Below, piece after piece: positions 9,997 through 18,833 of a DNA stretch of 64,000 nucleotides. Origin of the DNA: Candidatus Gastranaerophilales bacterium (GTDB taxonomy: Bacteria > Cyanobacteriota > Vampirovibrionia > Gastranaerophilales > Gastranaerophilaceae). The DNA is taken from the NCBI GenBank assembly GCA_023662705.1, contig JAMPIM010000001.1:1-64000 (forward strand). Reading direction: 5' to 3'. The notes beneath the pieces are model-generated. The model worked only from the letters and a program-made list of their open reading frames with translations. It did not search any database and was not told the DNA's origin. Each line of letters begins with the position of its first letter. The stretch's first letter is position 1. The translations under genes and the position numbers were made by a program.

Positions 9997-10284
9997 TTAA
10001 AAACTAAAATAGAATCCTACACCGCTTTGCGGTCTATGTGCCATACAATACGGGCATCTGCAATATGGAAATGCAAGTCGGTGAGAATAGTTTGTATAGA
10101 TGGAAAAACTGTTGTGAGGTCTATAATAACCATGATAATGAGGAGGTCTTCTTAAATTATGATGTCTGTAACCTGCATGGACAGATTGTCCGCCATGATT
10201 TGGAGGCGGCGGAGGAGCTGCAAAAGCAGGTGCGCTTGCTCCTAAAATTGTTACTAAAGTTAAAGCTGTAAAAATCTTTTTCAT
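9997..10284 (-). CDS. Secreted His/Pro/Tyr-rich small protein
   Basis: 95 residues, no family recognised. A clear Sec signal peptide (basic MKK, hydrophobic core, cleavage near APAFA-APP at residues 22-23) is followed by a Pro run and a mature part very rich in His, Tyr, Pro and Arg. A CRCPYC cysteine cluster lies near residue 77. Composition suggests metal binding or surface coating, but that is inference only. A GGAGG ribosome site precedes the ATG. The signal peptide supports a real gene despite its low complexity. Confidence 0.72.
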   Translation of the reverse strand: MKKIFTALTLVTILGASAPAFAAPPPPPNHGGQSVHAGYRHHNLRRPPHYHGYYRPHNSFSIYTNYSHRLAFPYCRCPYCMAHRPQSGVGFYFSF

Positions 10285-10340
10285 ACTACACCTCCGTTCT
10301 TGTTAGTATAACGAAAGTGATTGGAATTTTGTTCAAAAAT

Positions 10341-10367
10341 AAAGGGCGGCTCGAAGAGCCGCCCTTT
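10341..10367 (-). terminator. Terminator of pepA
   Basis: Perfect 12-bp stem AAAGGGCGGCTC with a 3-base loop, immediately after the pepA stop on the minus strand and followed by ATTTTTG. Confidence 0.92.
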
Positions 10368-10370
10368 GAA

Positions 10371-11771
10371 TTATGATTCTAAAATGTAATTAATTAATGT
10401 TCTGACACCTGCGCCTGACGCACCTTTTATTAGTTCTTTTTGAGGTTTATCAAGGAATGCAACACCTGCAATATCAATGTGAGCCCATTTTACATCTTTA
10501 ACGAATTTTTTAAGGAATACACCGGCTGTAGAAGCGCCGCCCCAACGTGAGCCTGTGTTTTTCATATCAGCGATATCACTTTTTAAGCTATCGAAATATT
10601 CATCCCATAAAGGAAGTTCCCAGAATCTTTCGCCGCTGCGTTCAGCTGTTTTGATAAGGTTTTTAACTAACTCATTGTCATTACCCATAATACCTGCTGC
10701 GTTTGAGCCCAAAGCCACCATACACGCACCTGTAAGGGTCGCAAGGTCGATAACTTCATCAACACCGAGTTCTGAAGCGTAGCAAAGCGCATCAGCAAGA
10801 GTTAGTCTGCCTTCTGCATCTGTGTTATCCACTTCAATTGTCTTACCGTTTTTTGCAGTAAGGATATCACCGGGTTTGTATGCACTGCATCCCGGCATAT
10901 TTTCACAAGCTGCGATGATACCATGAACTTCTATTTGCGGATTAAGTTCTTTTAATATGCTCATAACACCTAAAACACAAGCTGCACCAGACATATCGTC
11001 TTTCATTGTAAGCATTGATGAAGCAGGTTTGATATCAAGTCCGCCGCTGTCAAAGGTTATACCTTTACCAACAATAGCGATTTTTTTCTTAGGATTTTGA
11101 ACCGCATATTTCATGTGGATGAATTTAGGTTCTTGTGAACTTCCTCTGCCTACTGCAAGGAATGCACCCATTCCCATTTTTTCGCATTCTTCTTTGTTAT
11201 AGATTTTTGTTTCCAAACCTAAATCACAAGCGATTGATGCAAGTTCTGAAGGAGTTGCAAATTGTGCAGGTTCATTAGCCAGGTTTCTTGTGAATGCCAT
11301 TGCTGATGCGATTTTTTCAGCTTTTCTGATTTCAGCTTCATTTGCTTCTACAAAAACTTCTTTAACGTGATTATCTTTCTTTTCTGATTTGTATTTGTCG
11401 AATGAATAATCGGCTATTTTTGCACCTAATGCAAATTGTTCGGAGTAATCAAATTCAACTCCTTCAAGTTTAAACGCAACTGTTTTAGCTTCAATCTGCA
11501 TTGCTTTATTAATAGATTTAGCAACAGCTTCTCTAAGTTTATTAGGGTTAAATTCCGATTTTTTACCGAATCCTATTACAAGAACTTTTCTGTGCGGTTC
11601 TTGTCCGTATGTTGGTAAAAGATAAGTTTGACCGAATTTACCTTCAAAATGGTCTTGTTGGATAGCGTAAGTGTTAGCTAGAGCACTTGTTGTAGTTTCG
11701 CCTTCAAAAAGGTTAACTGCCAAAAGGTCGCATTCAACAGACTGTGTATTTTCTACAACTCTGATTTCCAT
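10371..11771 (-). CDS. pepA: Leucyl aminopeptidase, M17 family
   Basis: Cytosolic dizinc/manganese exopeptidase removing N-terminal residues from peptides. The M17 signatures are intact: GKGITFDSGGLDIKP (metal-binding Lys and Asp), MKDDMSGAA, and NTDAEGRLTLADAL, which carries the catalytic Asp/Glu/Arg group. At 466 residues it is a little shorter than E. coli PepA (503) because of a reduced N-terminal domain. AAAGGAG lies 6-12 bases before the start. It is a single-gene unit with a strong promoter upstream and a terminator downstream. Confidence 0.96.
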   Translation of the reverse strand: MEIRVVENTQSVECDLLAVNLFEGETTTSALANTYAIQQDHFEGKFGQTYLLPTYGQEPHRKVLVIGFGKKSEFNPNKLREAVAKSINKAMQIEAKTVAFKLEGVEFDYSEQFALGAKIADYSFDKYKSEKKDNHVKEVFVEANEAEIRKAEKIASAMAFTRNLANEPAQFATPSELASIACDLGLETKIYNKEECEKMGMGAFLAVGRGSSQEPKFIHMKYAVQNPKKKIAIVGKGITFDSGGLDIKPASSMLTMKDDMSGAACVLGVMSILKELNPQIEVHGIIAACENMPGCSAYKPGDILTAKNGKTIEVDNTDAEGRLTLADALCYASELGVDEVIDLATLTGACMVALGSNAAGIMGNDNELVKNLIKTAERSGERFWELPLWDEYFDSLKSDIADMKNTGSRWGGASTAGVFLKKFVKDVKWAHIDIAGVAFLDKPQKELIKGASGAGVRTLINYILES

Positions 11772-11797
11772 ATAGAGCTCCTTTCTTATTTGTCCGT

Positions 11798-11826
11798 ATA
11801 ATACAAAAAAAGATGGTTTTTTTCAA
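11798..11826 (-). promoter_or_regulatory. Sigma70-type promoter of pepA
   Basis: On the minus strand TTGAAA (11821-11826), exactly 17 bases, TATTAT (11798-11803), 26 bases before the ATG. It lies in the gap shared with the divergent glycan cluster. Confidence 0.75.
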
Positions 11827-11873
11827 TCCTGCAGGTTTATGGTATATTTGTAGATAAGGAAGTATGGAAAGAG

Positions 11874-13082
11874 ATGTTTAAGCTTATTAGAAATAAAATT
11901 AAATTTTGGGTATGTCAAAGAAACTATGCTAAAAAATTGAAATTTTTAAGACAAAACTCTAGCCAAAAAATAAAAGTCGTTTTTCTTATTACCGAAAACC
12001 AAAAATGGTGTTACCAATCGTTATATGATTTTTGTCAAAATGATGAGATGTTTGAACCGTTAGTGCTGGTAAGTATTATTTATTCAGCAGCTAAAGGTCA
12101 GGATGACACAAGAAAAAATGTTGAAGAGAATTATGAATTTTTTAAATCAAGAGGTATAAATGTTGATTATGCCTATAAAGATAATCATTATATTGATTTG
12201 AAAAAATTTAATCCTGATATTGTATTTTATGATCAACCGTGTGTCTTACCGCCTCTGCACAGACCTTTGAAAGTGTCTAAGTTTGCCTTAATAGCTTATT
12301 GTGATTATGGCTTGGAGCTGGTAGAAGATGATGTTAACTATACGGATAATTTCCATCATTTGTTATGGAAGTTTTTTGCAGATAGCTCACTGAATATTGA
12401 AAGATATGAGAAATATCGTAAGGGAAACAGTTTTAATTGTGTTTCCGCAGGTTATCCGAAACTTGATGTGTATTTTGATGAAAATAATTGCAAAAATTCT
12501 GAAAAACTCAAAGTAATTTATGCTCCGCATCATTCTTTCAGTCCTGATAGATTGAATTTTGCTACATTCCGATGGAATGGGAAAGAAATATTGGAATTTG
12601 CCAAAAATCATCCTGAAATTACATGGATTTTTAAGCCTCATCCTCGTCTAAAATTTGCTCTTAAATATCACGGAATTATGACAAATGATGAGATAGATGC
12701 GTATTATGCTGAGTGGGCGAAAATTGGACAGGTTTATATTCAAGGAGCTTATTTTGATATATTCAAATCTTCGGATTTACTTATAACAGATTGCTGTTCA
12801 TTTTTAGGTGAATATTTGCCGACAAAGAAACCTATTATTCGTTTTATTAATAAGGATTCGTTGGCTCTGAATGAATTTGGTGAAAAAATAGCCAAGAGCT
12901 GTTATGAAGTTTCTTCTTGGGAAGATTTTTTATCAATTTATAATGAAGTGATTGAAAATAAAAATGACTATAAGTTGGATGATAGAGTTGAAGCAATGAA
13001 GTGTCTTATTGATTTTGAAGAAAAAAGCGGTGATAAGATTTGTAAGAAAATAAAAGATTATATATTTGGAGGGATTGAATGA
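11874..13082 (+). CDS. CDP-glycerol glycerophosphotransferase-like (TagB/TagF family) protein
   Basis: 402-residue member of the Glyphos_transf family, which moves polyol-phosphate units from CDP-activated donors onto surface glycans or teichoic acids. Family signs are the VIYAPHHSFSP block, the WIFKPHPRLKF motif (catalytic-type His) and SDLLITDCCSFLGEYL near the end. An N-terminal basic stretch may contact the membrane. It opens the plus-strand decoration cluster; a TagD-like cytidylyltransferase two genes downstream can supply its CDP donor. GGAAAGAG precedes the ATG, and it overlaps the next gene by 4 bases. Acceptor and exact polyol are unknown. Confidence 0.82.
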   Translation: MFKLIRNKIKFWVCQRNYAKKLKFLRQNSSQKIKVVFLITENQKWCYQSLYDFCQNDEMFEPLVLVSIIYSAAKGQDDTRKNVEENYEFFKSRGINVDYAYKDNHYIDLKKFNPDIVFYDQPCVLPPLHRPLKVSKFALIAYCDYGLELVEDDVNYTDNFHHLLWKFFADSSLNIERYEKYRKGNSFNCVSAGYPKLDVYFDENNCKNSEKLKVIYAPHHSFSPDRLNFATFRWNGKEILEFAKNHPEITWIFKPHPRLKFALKYHGIMTNDEIDAYYAEWAKIGQVYIQGAYFDIFKSSDLLITDCCSFLGEYLPTKKPIIRFINKDSLALNEFGEKIAKSCYEVSSWEDFLSIYNEVIENKNDYKLDDRVEAMKCLIDFEEKSGDKICKKIKDYIFGGIE

Positions 13083-14161
13083 AGCTGTTTACAATTGGAC
13101 CCGTAGAAATGTATCCAAGCACGAGAACTATAAGAGATAAAGGATTTGTTCATTTTAGAACAGATGAGTTTTCTGAAATTGTTAAAGAAACTTTAAAAAA
13201 ATTATCGCATTTATTGGGAAATAAAGAAGAAAATTCTTTAATTTATATGGCAGCTTCAGGTACTGCGGCAATGGAAGCAACTGTTGAGAATTGTGTTAAT
13301 GAAAATGATAAAGTTCTTGTAATTAATGGTGGTGCATTCGGACATAGATTTTGCGAACTTTTAAGATATCATAATAAAAATTTTGATTCAATTGATTTAG
13401 CGTGGAATGAGGCTTTGGAAGAGAAACATTTAGCTAAATATGAATGTAAAGACTATACAATGCTATTTGTGAACTTGCATGAAACTCACACGGGTCAGCT
13501 ATATAACATTAAGATGCTTTCGGATTTTTGTAGAAGAAATAATTTATTATTAGTAGTAGATGCCATTAGTGCATTTTTGGCTGATGAGTATGACATGGAA
13601 AAATATGGAATAGATTTGACTATTATTAGTTCGCAGAAAGGTCTTTGTTTATCTCCAGGGATGTCATTTGTATCATTTAGTAAAAGAATGATTGAAAAAG
13701 TGATGGCAAATAAACTAACTTCTTCAAAATATTTTGATTTCAAAGACTATTTGATTAATATTCCACGAGGTCAAACTCCTTATACACCACCTGTTTGTGT
13801 TATGTATGAGTTGGCTGATATGATGAATCTTATAGAAAAAGAAGGTGGAAAATCAGGAAGATTAAAAAATGTTAAAACAAAATGTGATTATTTTAGAAAA
13901 AAAGCTAAAGAAGCCGGTTTGAAAATTCCTGAGTATCCTTTGTCCAATATGCTTACACCTGTAATTATAGAAAATGCAGATGCTTATGAGGTAATACAAG
14001 TTCTTAAAAATAAGTATAGACTATTTGTTAATCCATGCGGGGGTGATATGGCATCTACGCTTTTGCGAGTTTCACATATTGGCAACACCACTATTAGTGA
14101 TATTGATGATTTGATTGAAAAATTAATGCTTTCAATAAATGAAATAAAAACAAGGAGTTAG
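13079..14161 (+). CDS. Class V PLP aminotransferase (2-aminoethylphosphonate / serinol-phosphate type)
   Basis: 360 residues, aminotransferase class V (AGT / 2-AEP transaminase branch). Visible: the N-terminal FTIGPVEMYPSTRTI, ASGTAAMEATVENC (cofactor phosphate loop), HETHTG, VVDAISAF (Asp to the PLP ring) and SSQKGLCLSPG with the Schiff-base Lys. It sits between a CDP-polyol transferase and a cytidylyltransferase, so it probably makes an amino-alcohol phosphate or aminophosphonate that is then CDP-activated. No PEP mutase or phosphonopyruvate decarboxylase is nearby, which weakens the phosphonate reading and favours an amino-polyol phosphate. Coupled to the gene before by ATGA overlap. Confidence 0.8.
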   Translation: MKLFTIGPVEMYPSTRTIRDKGFVHFRTDEFSEIVKETLKKLSHLLGNKEENSLIYMAASGTAAMEATVENCVNENDKVLVINGGAFGHRFCELLRYHNKNFDSIDLAWNEALEEKHLAKYECKDYTMLFVNLHETHTGQLYNIKMLSDFCRRNNLLLVVDAISAFLADEYDMEKYGIDLTIISSQKGLCLSPGMSFVSFSKRMIEKVMANKLTSSKYFDFKDYLINIPRGQTPYTPPVCVMYELADMMNLIEKEGGKSGRLKNVKTKCDYFRKKAKEAGLKIPEYPLSNMLTPVIIENADAYEVIQVLKNKYRLFVNPCGGDMASTLLRVSHIGNTTISDIDDLIEKLMLSINEIKTRS

Positions 14162-14164
14162 TTT

Positions 14165-14632
14165 ATGATAGGAAATAAAACGGTTGTTTATACATCAGGA
14201 ACATTTGATATGCTGCATATTAATCATTTGAAGATGGTTGAATATGCAAGAGCATTAGGCGATATTCTTATCGTAGGCGTTAATACGGATGAATTGGTTG
14301 CGAGTTATAAATCTACTCCGATTATTCCGTTTGAAGAACGTATCGGACTTATGAAGGCTATCAAAGGGCCGGATGTTGTAATTCCTCAAAAATCTTTGAA
14401 TCATAGTGATAAAGTTAAGAAACTAAACTTTGATATTTTTGTAGTTGGTGATGACTGGGTTGGGAAGTACGATTATTTAAAAGAGCAAGGTATAGATGTT
14501 GTTTATTTCCCTTATGGCGACGGTATCAGTTCTTCTAATTTGAAAAAGAAAATTTACAATAATTACAAGAAACTTCAAGATAAAGCTAATAATCATTTAC
14601 CAATGGATGTGAATGTAGAGGCAAAAAATTAA
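14165..14632 (+). CDS. TagD-like cytidylyltransferase (glycerol-3-phosphate / ethanolamine-phosphate type)
   Basis: 155-residue nucleotidyltransferase of the TagD/PCYT2 group that joins CTP to a small alcohol phosphate. The family blocks are TSGTFDMLHINHLKM, VGVNTDELVASYK, FVVGDDWVGKYDYLKEQ and a GISSSNLKKKI signature. The nucleotide-binding HxGH reads HINH, an uncommon Gly-to-Asn change. The next gene starts on its stop codon (ATTAATG). With the aminotransferase before and the transferase two genes upstream it forms a make-activate-transfer set. Confidence 0.85.
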   Translation: MIGNKTVVYTSGTFDMLHINHLKMVEYARALGDILIVGVNTDELVASYKSTPIIPFEERIGLMKAIKGPDVVIPQKSLNHSDKVKKLNFDIFVVGDDWVGKYDYLKEQGIDVVYFPYGDGISSSNLKKKIYNNYKKLQDKANNHLPMDVNVEAKN

Positions 14633-15450
14633 TGGGTATTAAGAAATTAATTAGGCGCATATTATTATTTCATATACATGGTAAAAATAACAAAGTTATT
14701 TCGTGTGATAAGAATTTATTTTTTCTTCCAAACGGTCTTAAGGTTCGGATTAAAGGTAATAATAATTCGTTAATTATGGGAAATGGAATTAAATTTCGCA
14801 ATGTTGAGATTACAATAATTGGGGATAATAATAAGGTAGTTTTAGGTGAAAACTCCCAACTAACTTCTTCTGATATCGATATAACCGGAAATAATAATCT
14901 TTTTGATTCAGATAAAAATATTAAGTATTTGCAGACTGTAGTGGGTGAAACAGGAGATAATAATAATTTTGTAATTAAGACGACAAAACATACTATACGA
15001 GAAGCAAGATTTTATGTTGAAGAAGGCAGCAGTCTCAGTGTAGGCGAAAATTCTGAATTCAAAAACAGAGGTTTGCATGTTGTAGTCAATAATGGCTATA
15101 AAAACAAACCAAAACTTACAATTGGTGATAATGTTTGTATTGCTAAAGATTGTATAATAAGAACTTCTGACGGACATACGCTACTCGATGAAAATGGTAG
15201 AGCAATCAATGAGCCTAAGGATATAGTTATTGGCAGCAATGTTTGGATAATGTCGAGGTGCACGATTCTAAAAGGTGCTGTAATTCCAAGTGGTTGTGCA
15301 GTTGGTGCTAATTCTTTGGTTAACAAAGCTTTTGATGAAGAAAATCTTCTTTTAGTGGGGGCACCTGCAAAAATTTTAAGAAAGAATATTAAATGGGATT
15401 TTCGCGGATATAATCGCTATATGACAGAGAACGCAGTGGTGGAGAATTAG
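14632..15450 (+). CDS. Left-handed beta-helix acyltransferase with Asn-rich N-terminal solenoid
   Basis: 272 residues. The C-terminal part (about 165-255) is a standard hexapeptide acetyltransferase: IGDNVCIAKDCIIRTSDGH, then VIGSNVWIMSRCTILKGAVIP, GCAVGANSLV and GAPAKILRKN. The N-terminal 150 residues repeat a G-N/D-N-N pattern (KGNNNSL, GDNNKVV, GNNNLF, GDNNNF), probably extra beta-helix coils before the catalytic domain. It likely O- or N-acetylates a sugar in the surface glycan made by this cluster. Ends 1 base before licD starts. Confidence 0.83.
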   Translation: MGIKKLIRRILLFHIHGKNNKVISCDKNLFFLPNGLKVRIKGNNNSLIMGNGIKFRNVEITIIGDNNKVVLGENSQLTSSDIDITGNNNLFDSDKNIKYLQTVVGETGDNNNFVIKTTKHTIREARFYVEEGSSLSVGENSEFKNRGLHVVVNNGYKNKPKLTIGDNVCIAKDCIIRTSDGHTLLDENGRAINEPKDIVIGSNVWIMSRCTILKGAVIPSGCAVGANSLVNKAFDEENLLLVGAPAKILRKNIKWDFRGYNRYMTENAVVEN

Positions 15451-15451
15451 A

Positions 15452-16477
<1,026 letters not shown>

Positions 16478-17044
16478 ATGAACTTCATTGATATAACTGC
16501 TAAATTATTAACATTTTGGATTATAAATAGTAAACATAGAAGGAAAACCCGTACTAATATTAAAACAAGGTTATATGGCCGCAAAGTTTTTTCAAGAGCG
16601 AAGTCTATTGGAAAAGATCTTTATGTGGGAGGCTTTAGCTATGTTAATGAAAATACCGTGATTGGAGACGGTGTTTGTTTTAACGGCATGCAGATTCACG
16701 GTGACGGGAATGTAAGATTTGGTAATTATATTCATTCAGGAGTTGAGTGTTTAATTATTACCCGCAATCATAATTATGAAGGCAAGATGATTCCTTATGA
16801 TGAAACATTTATACGCAAAGATGTTGAAATAGGTGACTTTGTATGGATTGGCTCAAGGGTTATGATTCTTCCTGGAACAAAGATAGGCGAAGGTGCAATT
16901 ATCCAAGGCGGAGCCGTTGTGCATGGCGAGATTCCTCCGTATGCAATTGCAGGCGGTAATCCTGCGAAAGTTTTCAAATATAGGGATGTCGAACATTTCC
17001 AAAAATTAAAAGCTGAGGGTAAAATATACGGTGTAGTATCGTAA
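16478..17044 (+). CDS. Hexapeptide-repeat O-acetyltransferase
   Basis: 188-residue left-handed beta-helix acyltransferase of the maltose/galactoside-acetyltransferase-like group. Repeats run from KSIGKDLYVGGFSYVNENTVIG through IHSGVECLIITRNHNYEG (catalytic His of the R-N-H-N-Y type) to IGDFVWIGSRVMILPGTKIGEGAIIQGGAVV and the closing AGGNPAKVFKYRD. It begins on the base after the licD stop, in the same frame, with GGAGGG 9-14 bases upstream inside the licD tail. Its translation may therefore depend on the licD repeat length. Confidence 0.88.
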   Translation: MNFIDITAKLLTFWIINSKHRRKTRTNIKTRLYGRKVFSRAKSIGKDLYVGGFSYVNENTVIGDGVCFNGMQIHGDGNVRFGNYIHSGVECLIITRNHNYEGKMIPYDETFIRKDVEIGDFVWIGSRVMILPGTKIGEGAIIQGGAVVHGEIPPYAIAGGNPAKVFKYRDVEHFQKLKAEGKIYGVVS

Positions 17045-17080
17045 ATCAAAGACTTAAAAATGTATTGAAAGCTAAAAAAG

Positions 17081-17683
17081 ATGGTAGAACCTCAATTTAA
17101 AATAATAACAGATGATACAAAATATGACTTGATTAAACAAATACAGGTGAATACGACAGGAAATCGTTTTGATTTGATATTTGATGATTTTCATTTATTG
17201 CAAATAAAATATGAAAATACAGTTTTATATGTGCCATTTATTCTAAAGAGAAAGAAAAAGGAAGCTTTTTTAGGTTTGCAGTTAAATGATTTTCCCGTAG
17301 AAGTCTTGGAAAAAACTTTTCGCTTCATTCAACAAAAATATCCTTATATTTGGAAGTTTAGATTCATGTATTTTCGAAAACAATGTCATGGTGCAAAACA
17401 TAAAAACTATTATTTATTATCGCTTCCTGCAACTTATGATGAATACTTGAAGACGTTTTCTTCAAAATACAGATATAATCTCAGAAGAGAAAAACGAATT
17501 ATTGAAACTGAACTTGAAGGTAAAATAGAAAAATATACATCAGATGAGATTACAAATGAGCTGATTGAGCGAATGATTGAGTTAAAAAATACAAATAATG
17601 AATGCAATTTTAAAGATGCGGAATCTTTTTTAAAAAAGATGTTTGTTTCGGTTGCTTATGCATTAGTATTAATGGAAAAATAG
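17081..17683 (+). CDS. FemAB/GNAT-like acyltransferase, N-terminal part (frame-split)
   Basis: 200 codons of a GNAT-superfamily (FemAB/BcsL-like) protein: an N-terminal half-domain with VLYVPFILKRKKKEAF and KFRFMYF, then YLKTFSSKYRYNLRREKRIIE, which is typical of this family just before the second half. From codon 186 the zero frame runs into an unrelated tail and a TAG at 17681. The same family continues in the -1 frame (FGCLCISINGKIEAVVTYSI). The switch point is the heptamer A-AAA-AAG at 17632-17638, in the exact phase of a classical -1 slippery site. Either a programmed frameshift or a one-base homopolymer deletion explains it. Confidence 0.68.
   Translation: MVEPQFKIITDDTKYDLIKQIQVNTTGNRFDLIFDDFHLLQIKYENTVLYVPFILKRKKKEAFLGLQLNDFPVEVLEKTFRFIQQKYPYIWKFRFMYFRKQCHGAKHKNYYLLSLPATYDEYLKTFSSKYRYNLRREKRIIETELEGKIEKYTSDEITNELIERMIELKNTNNECNFKDAESFLKKMFVSVAYALVLMEK
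17632..17638 (+). other. A-AAA-AAG slippery heptamer
   Basis: Codons TTA AAA AAG at 17630-17638 place the heptamer in dnaX phase. A -1 slip gives Lys-Lys-Asp-Val and joins the two open frames into one protein of about 289 residues. I see no obvious strong hairpin just downstream. Confidence 0.6.
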
Positions 17684-17688
17684 AAGCT

Positions 17689-17949
17689 GTGGTTACTTAT
17701 TCTATTTTAGATGAAAATAATGGTTATTGCAGTACAATGTCATATAATTCCGAGTATAAAAAATATAGTATTGGTAAACATCTGTATTATTCAAGTTTAG
17801 AAGATTTAATTAATACAACACATATAAATAAACTTTTTATGGGCGGCGGTGATTATGATTATAAACTTCAAGCCGGTTGTGAACGGATAGATACATATTG
17901 CGGGAAAGTTTATAGATTTTCTTGGAAAAATTTGTTGTTTATATTTTAA
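17689..17949 (+). CDS. FemAB/GNAT-like acyltransferase, C-terminal part (frame-split)
   Basis: Second half of the acyltransferase above, in the -1 frame. The homologous reading begins well before the first ATG here, at about 17637. Family features are GYCSTMSYNSEYKKYSIGKHLYYSSLEDLI (acetyl-CoA site region with the G-x-x-L/Y pattern) and the end FMGGGDYDYKLQAGC. The ATG at 17689 has no ribosome site, so it is unlikely to be a separate gene. If the frameshift is not real, the locus is a recent pseudogene. Confidence 0.6.
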   Translation: MVTYSILDENNGYCSTMSYNSEYKKYSIGKHLYYSSLEDLINTTHINKLFMGGGDYDYKLQAGCERIDTYCGKVYRFSWKNLLFIF

Positions 17950-18033
17950 ATATAGAAAAATAGAGGATATTCAAAAAAGCAAGTCTTAGGGTAAAATTTT
18001 ATATACTGGGAAGATGAAATGGAACTTGCATAA

Positions 18034-18822
18034 ATGAAAAAAAGAATTTTTACATTCTGGGAGCCTTGTAAAAATATTCCTGCGTATATAGATTTATGTA
18101 TGCAGACCTGGCAAAAATTTTTGCCTGATTATGAAATTGTTGTGTTAGATTATTCTAATTTGAATAATTGGATTGATGACGAATGTTATAAATCAATATT
18201 GTATAAAAAATTCTCTTTACCCAAACAGGCAGATGCAATCAGATGTGCGGTATTAAGACGTCATGGCGGGTTATGGCTGGATGCGGACACCATTATTACT
18301 TCTGACAAGGTCAATGAATTATTAAAGATTTCTTCCGACTTTGTTTTGATTGAAAGACATATTGCTTTTATTTATGCACAACCAGAATCTAAGATTTTGG
18401 CTTTGTGGGAAAATGAAATCAGGGAACGGGTTCAAATATATAAAAAATGGCATTTATTAGCACAATTATTTAATCGTAAATATTATAAAAAATTAAAATC
18501 CTGGGATTATATGGGTAATGGAATTCTTGATAAATATTTAGAGATAGCAGGGGAAAAACATTTTTATAGTATTGATGACCGAACAATTAATGCTTTTCCT
18601 GAAAAAGCTTACTATAAGCCTGTTCAAGAATCAGAATTAATCTATAATTATCGCAATTTCTGGTTTAATAATGATTTTTCACAATATATCTTGGAACACA
18701 AAAATTTTGATATAATATGTCTTCACAATTCATGGACGCCTAAAGAATTCAAACAGTTGAAGCAGGAAGATGTATTTAAACAAGATTGCACTATGTCTAA
18801 ATTATTGCAGAAAATTTTATAA
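18034..18822 (+). CDS. GT32-like glycosyltransferase (DXD sugar-binding family)
   Basis: 262 residues of the Gly_transf_sug / capsular glycosyltransferase family. The pattern is clear: IFTFWEPCKNIPAYIDLCMQ, KQADAIRCAVLRRHGGLWLDAD with the metal-binding D-A-D, and a C-terminal LHNSWTPKEF typical of this family. It transfers a sugar from a nucleotide donor to a growing glycan; donor and acceptor cannot be read from sequence. The 84-base gap before it holds no gene. Ribosome site is weak. Confidence 0.83.
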   Translation: MKKRIFTFWEPCKNIPAYIDLCMQTWQKFLPDYEIVVLDYSNLNNWIDDECYKSILYKKFSLPKQADAIRCAVLRRHGGLWLDADTIITSDKVNELLKISSDFVLIERHIAFIYAQPESKILALWENEIRERVQIYKKWHLLAQLFNRKYYKKLKSWDYMGNGILDKYLEIAGEKHFYSIDDRTINAFPEKAYYKPVQESELIYNYRNFWFNNDFSQYILEHKNFDIICLHNSWTPKEFKQLKQEDVFKQDCTMSKLLQKIL

Positions 18823-18833
18823 GAAAGAGTGTT

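Noticed and set aside
13079..14632. 2-aminoethylphosphonate biosynthesis
   Set aside because: No PEP mutase or phosphonopyruvate decarboxylase in the cluster; the aminotransferase alone does not show phosphonate synthesis.
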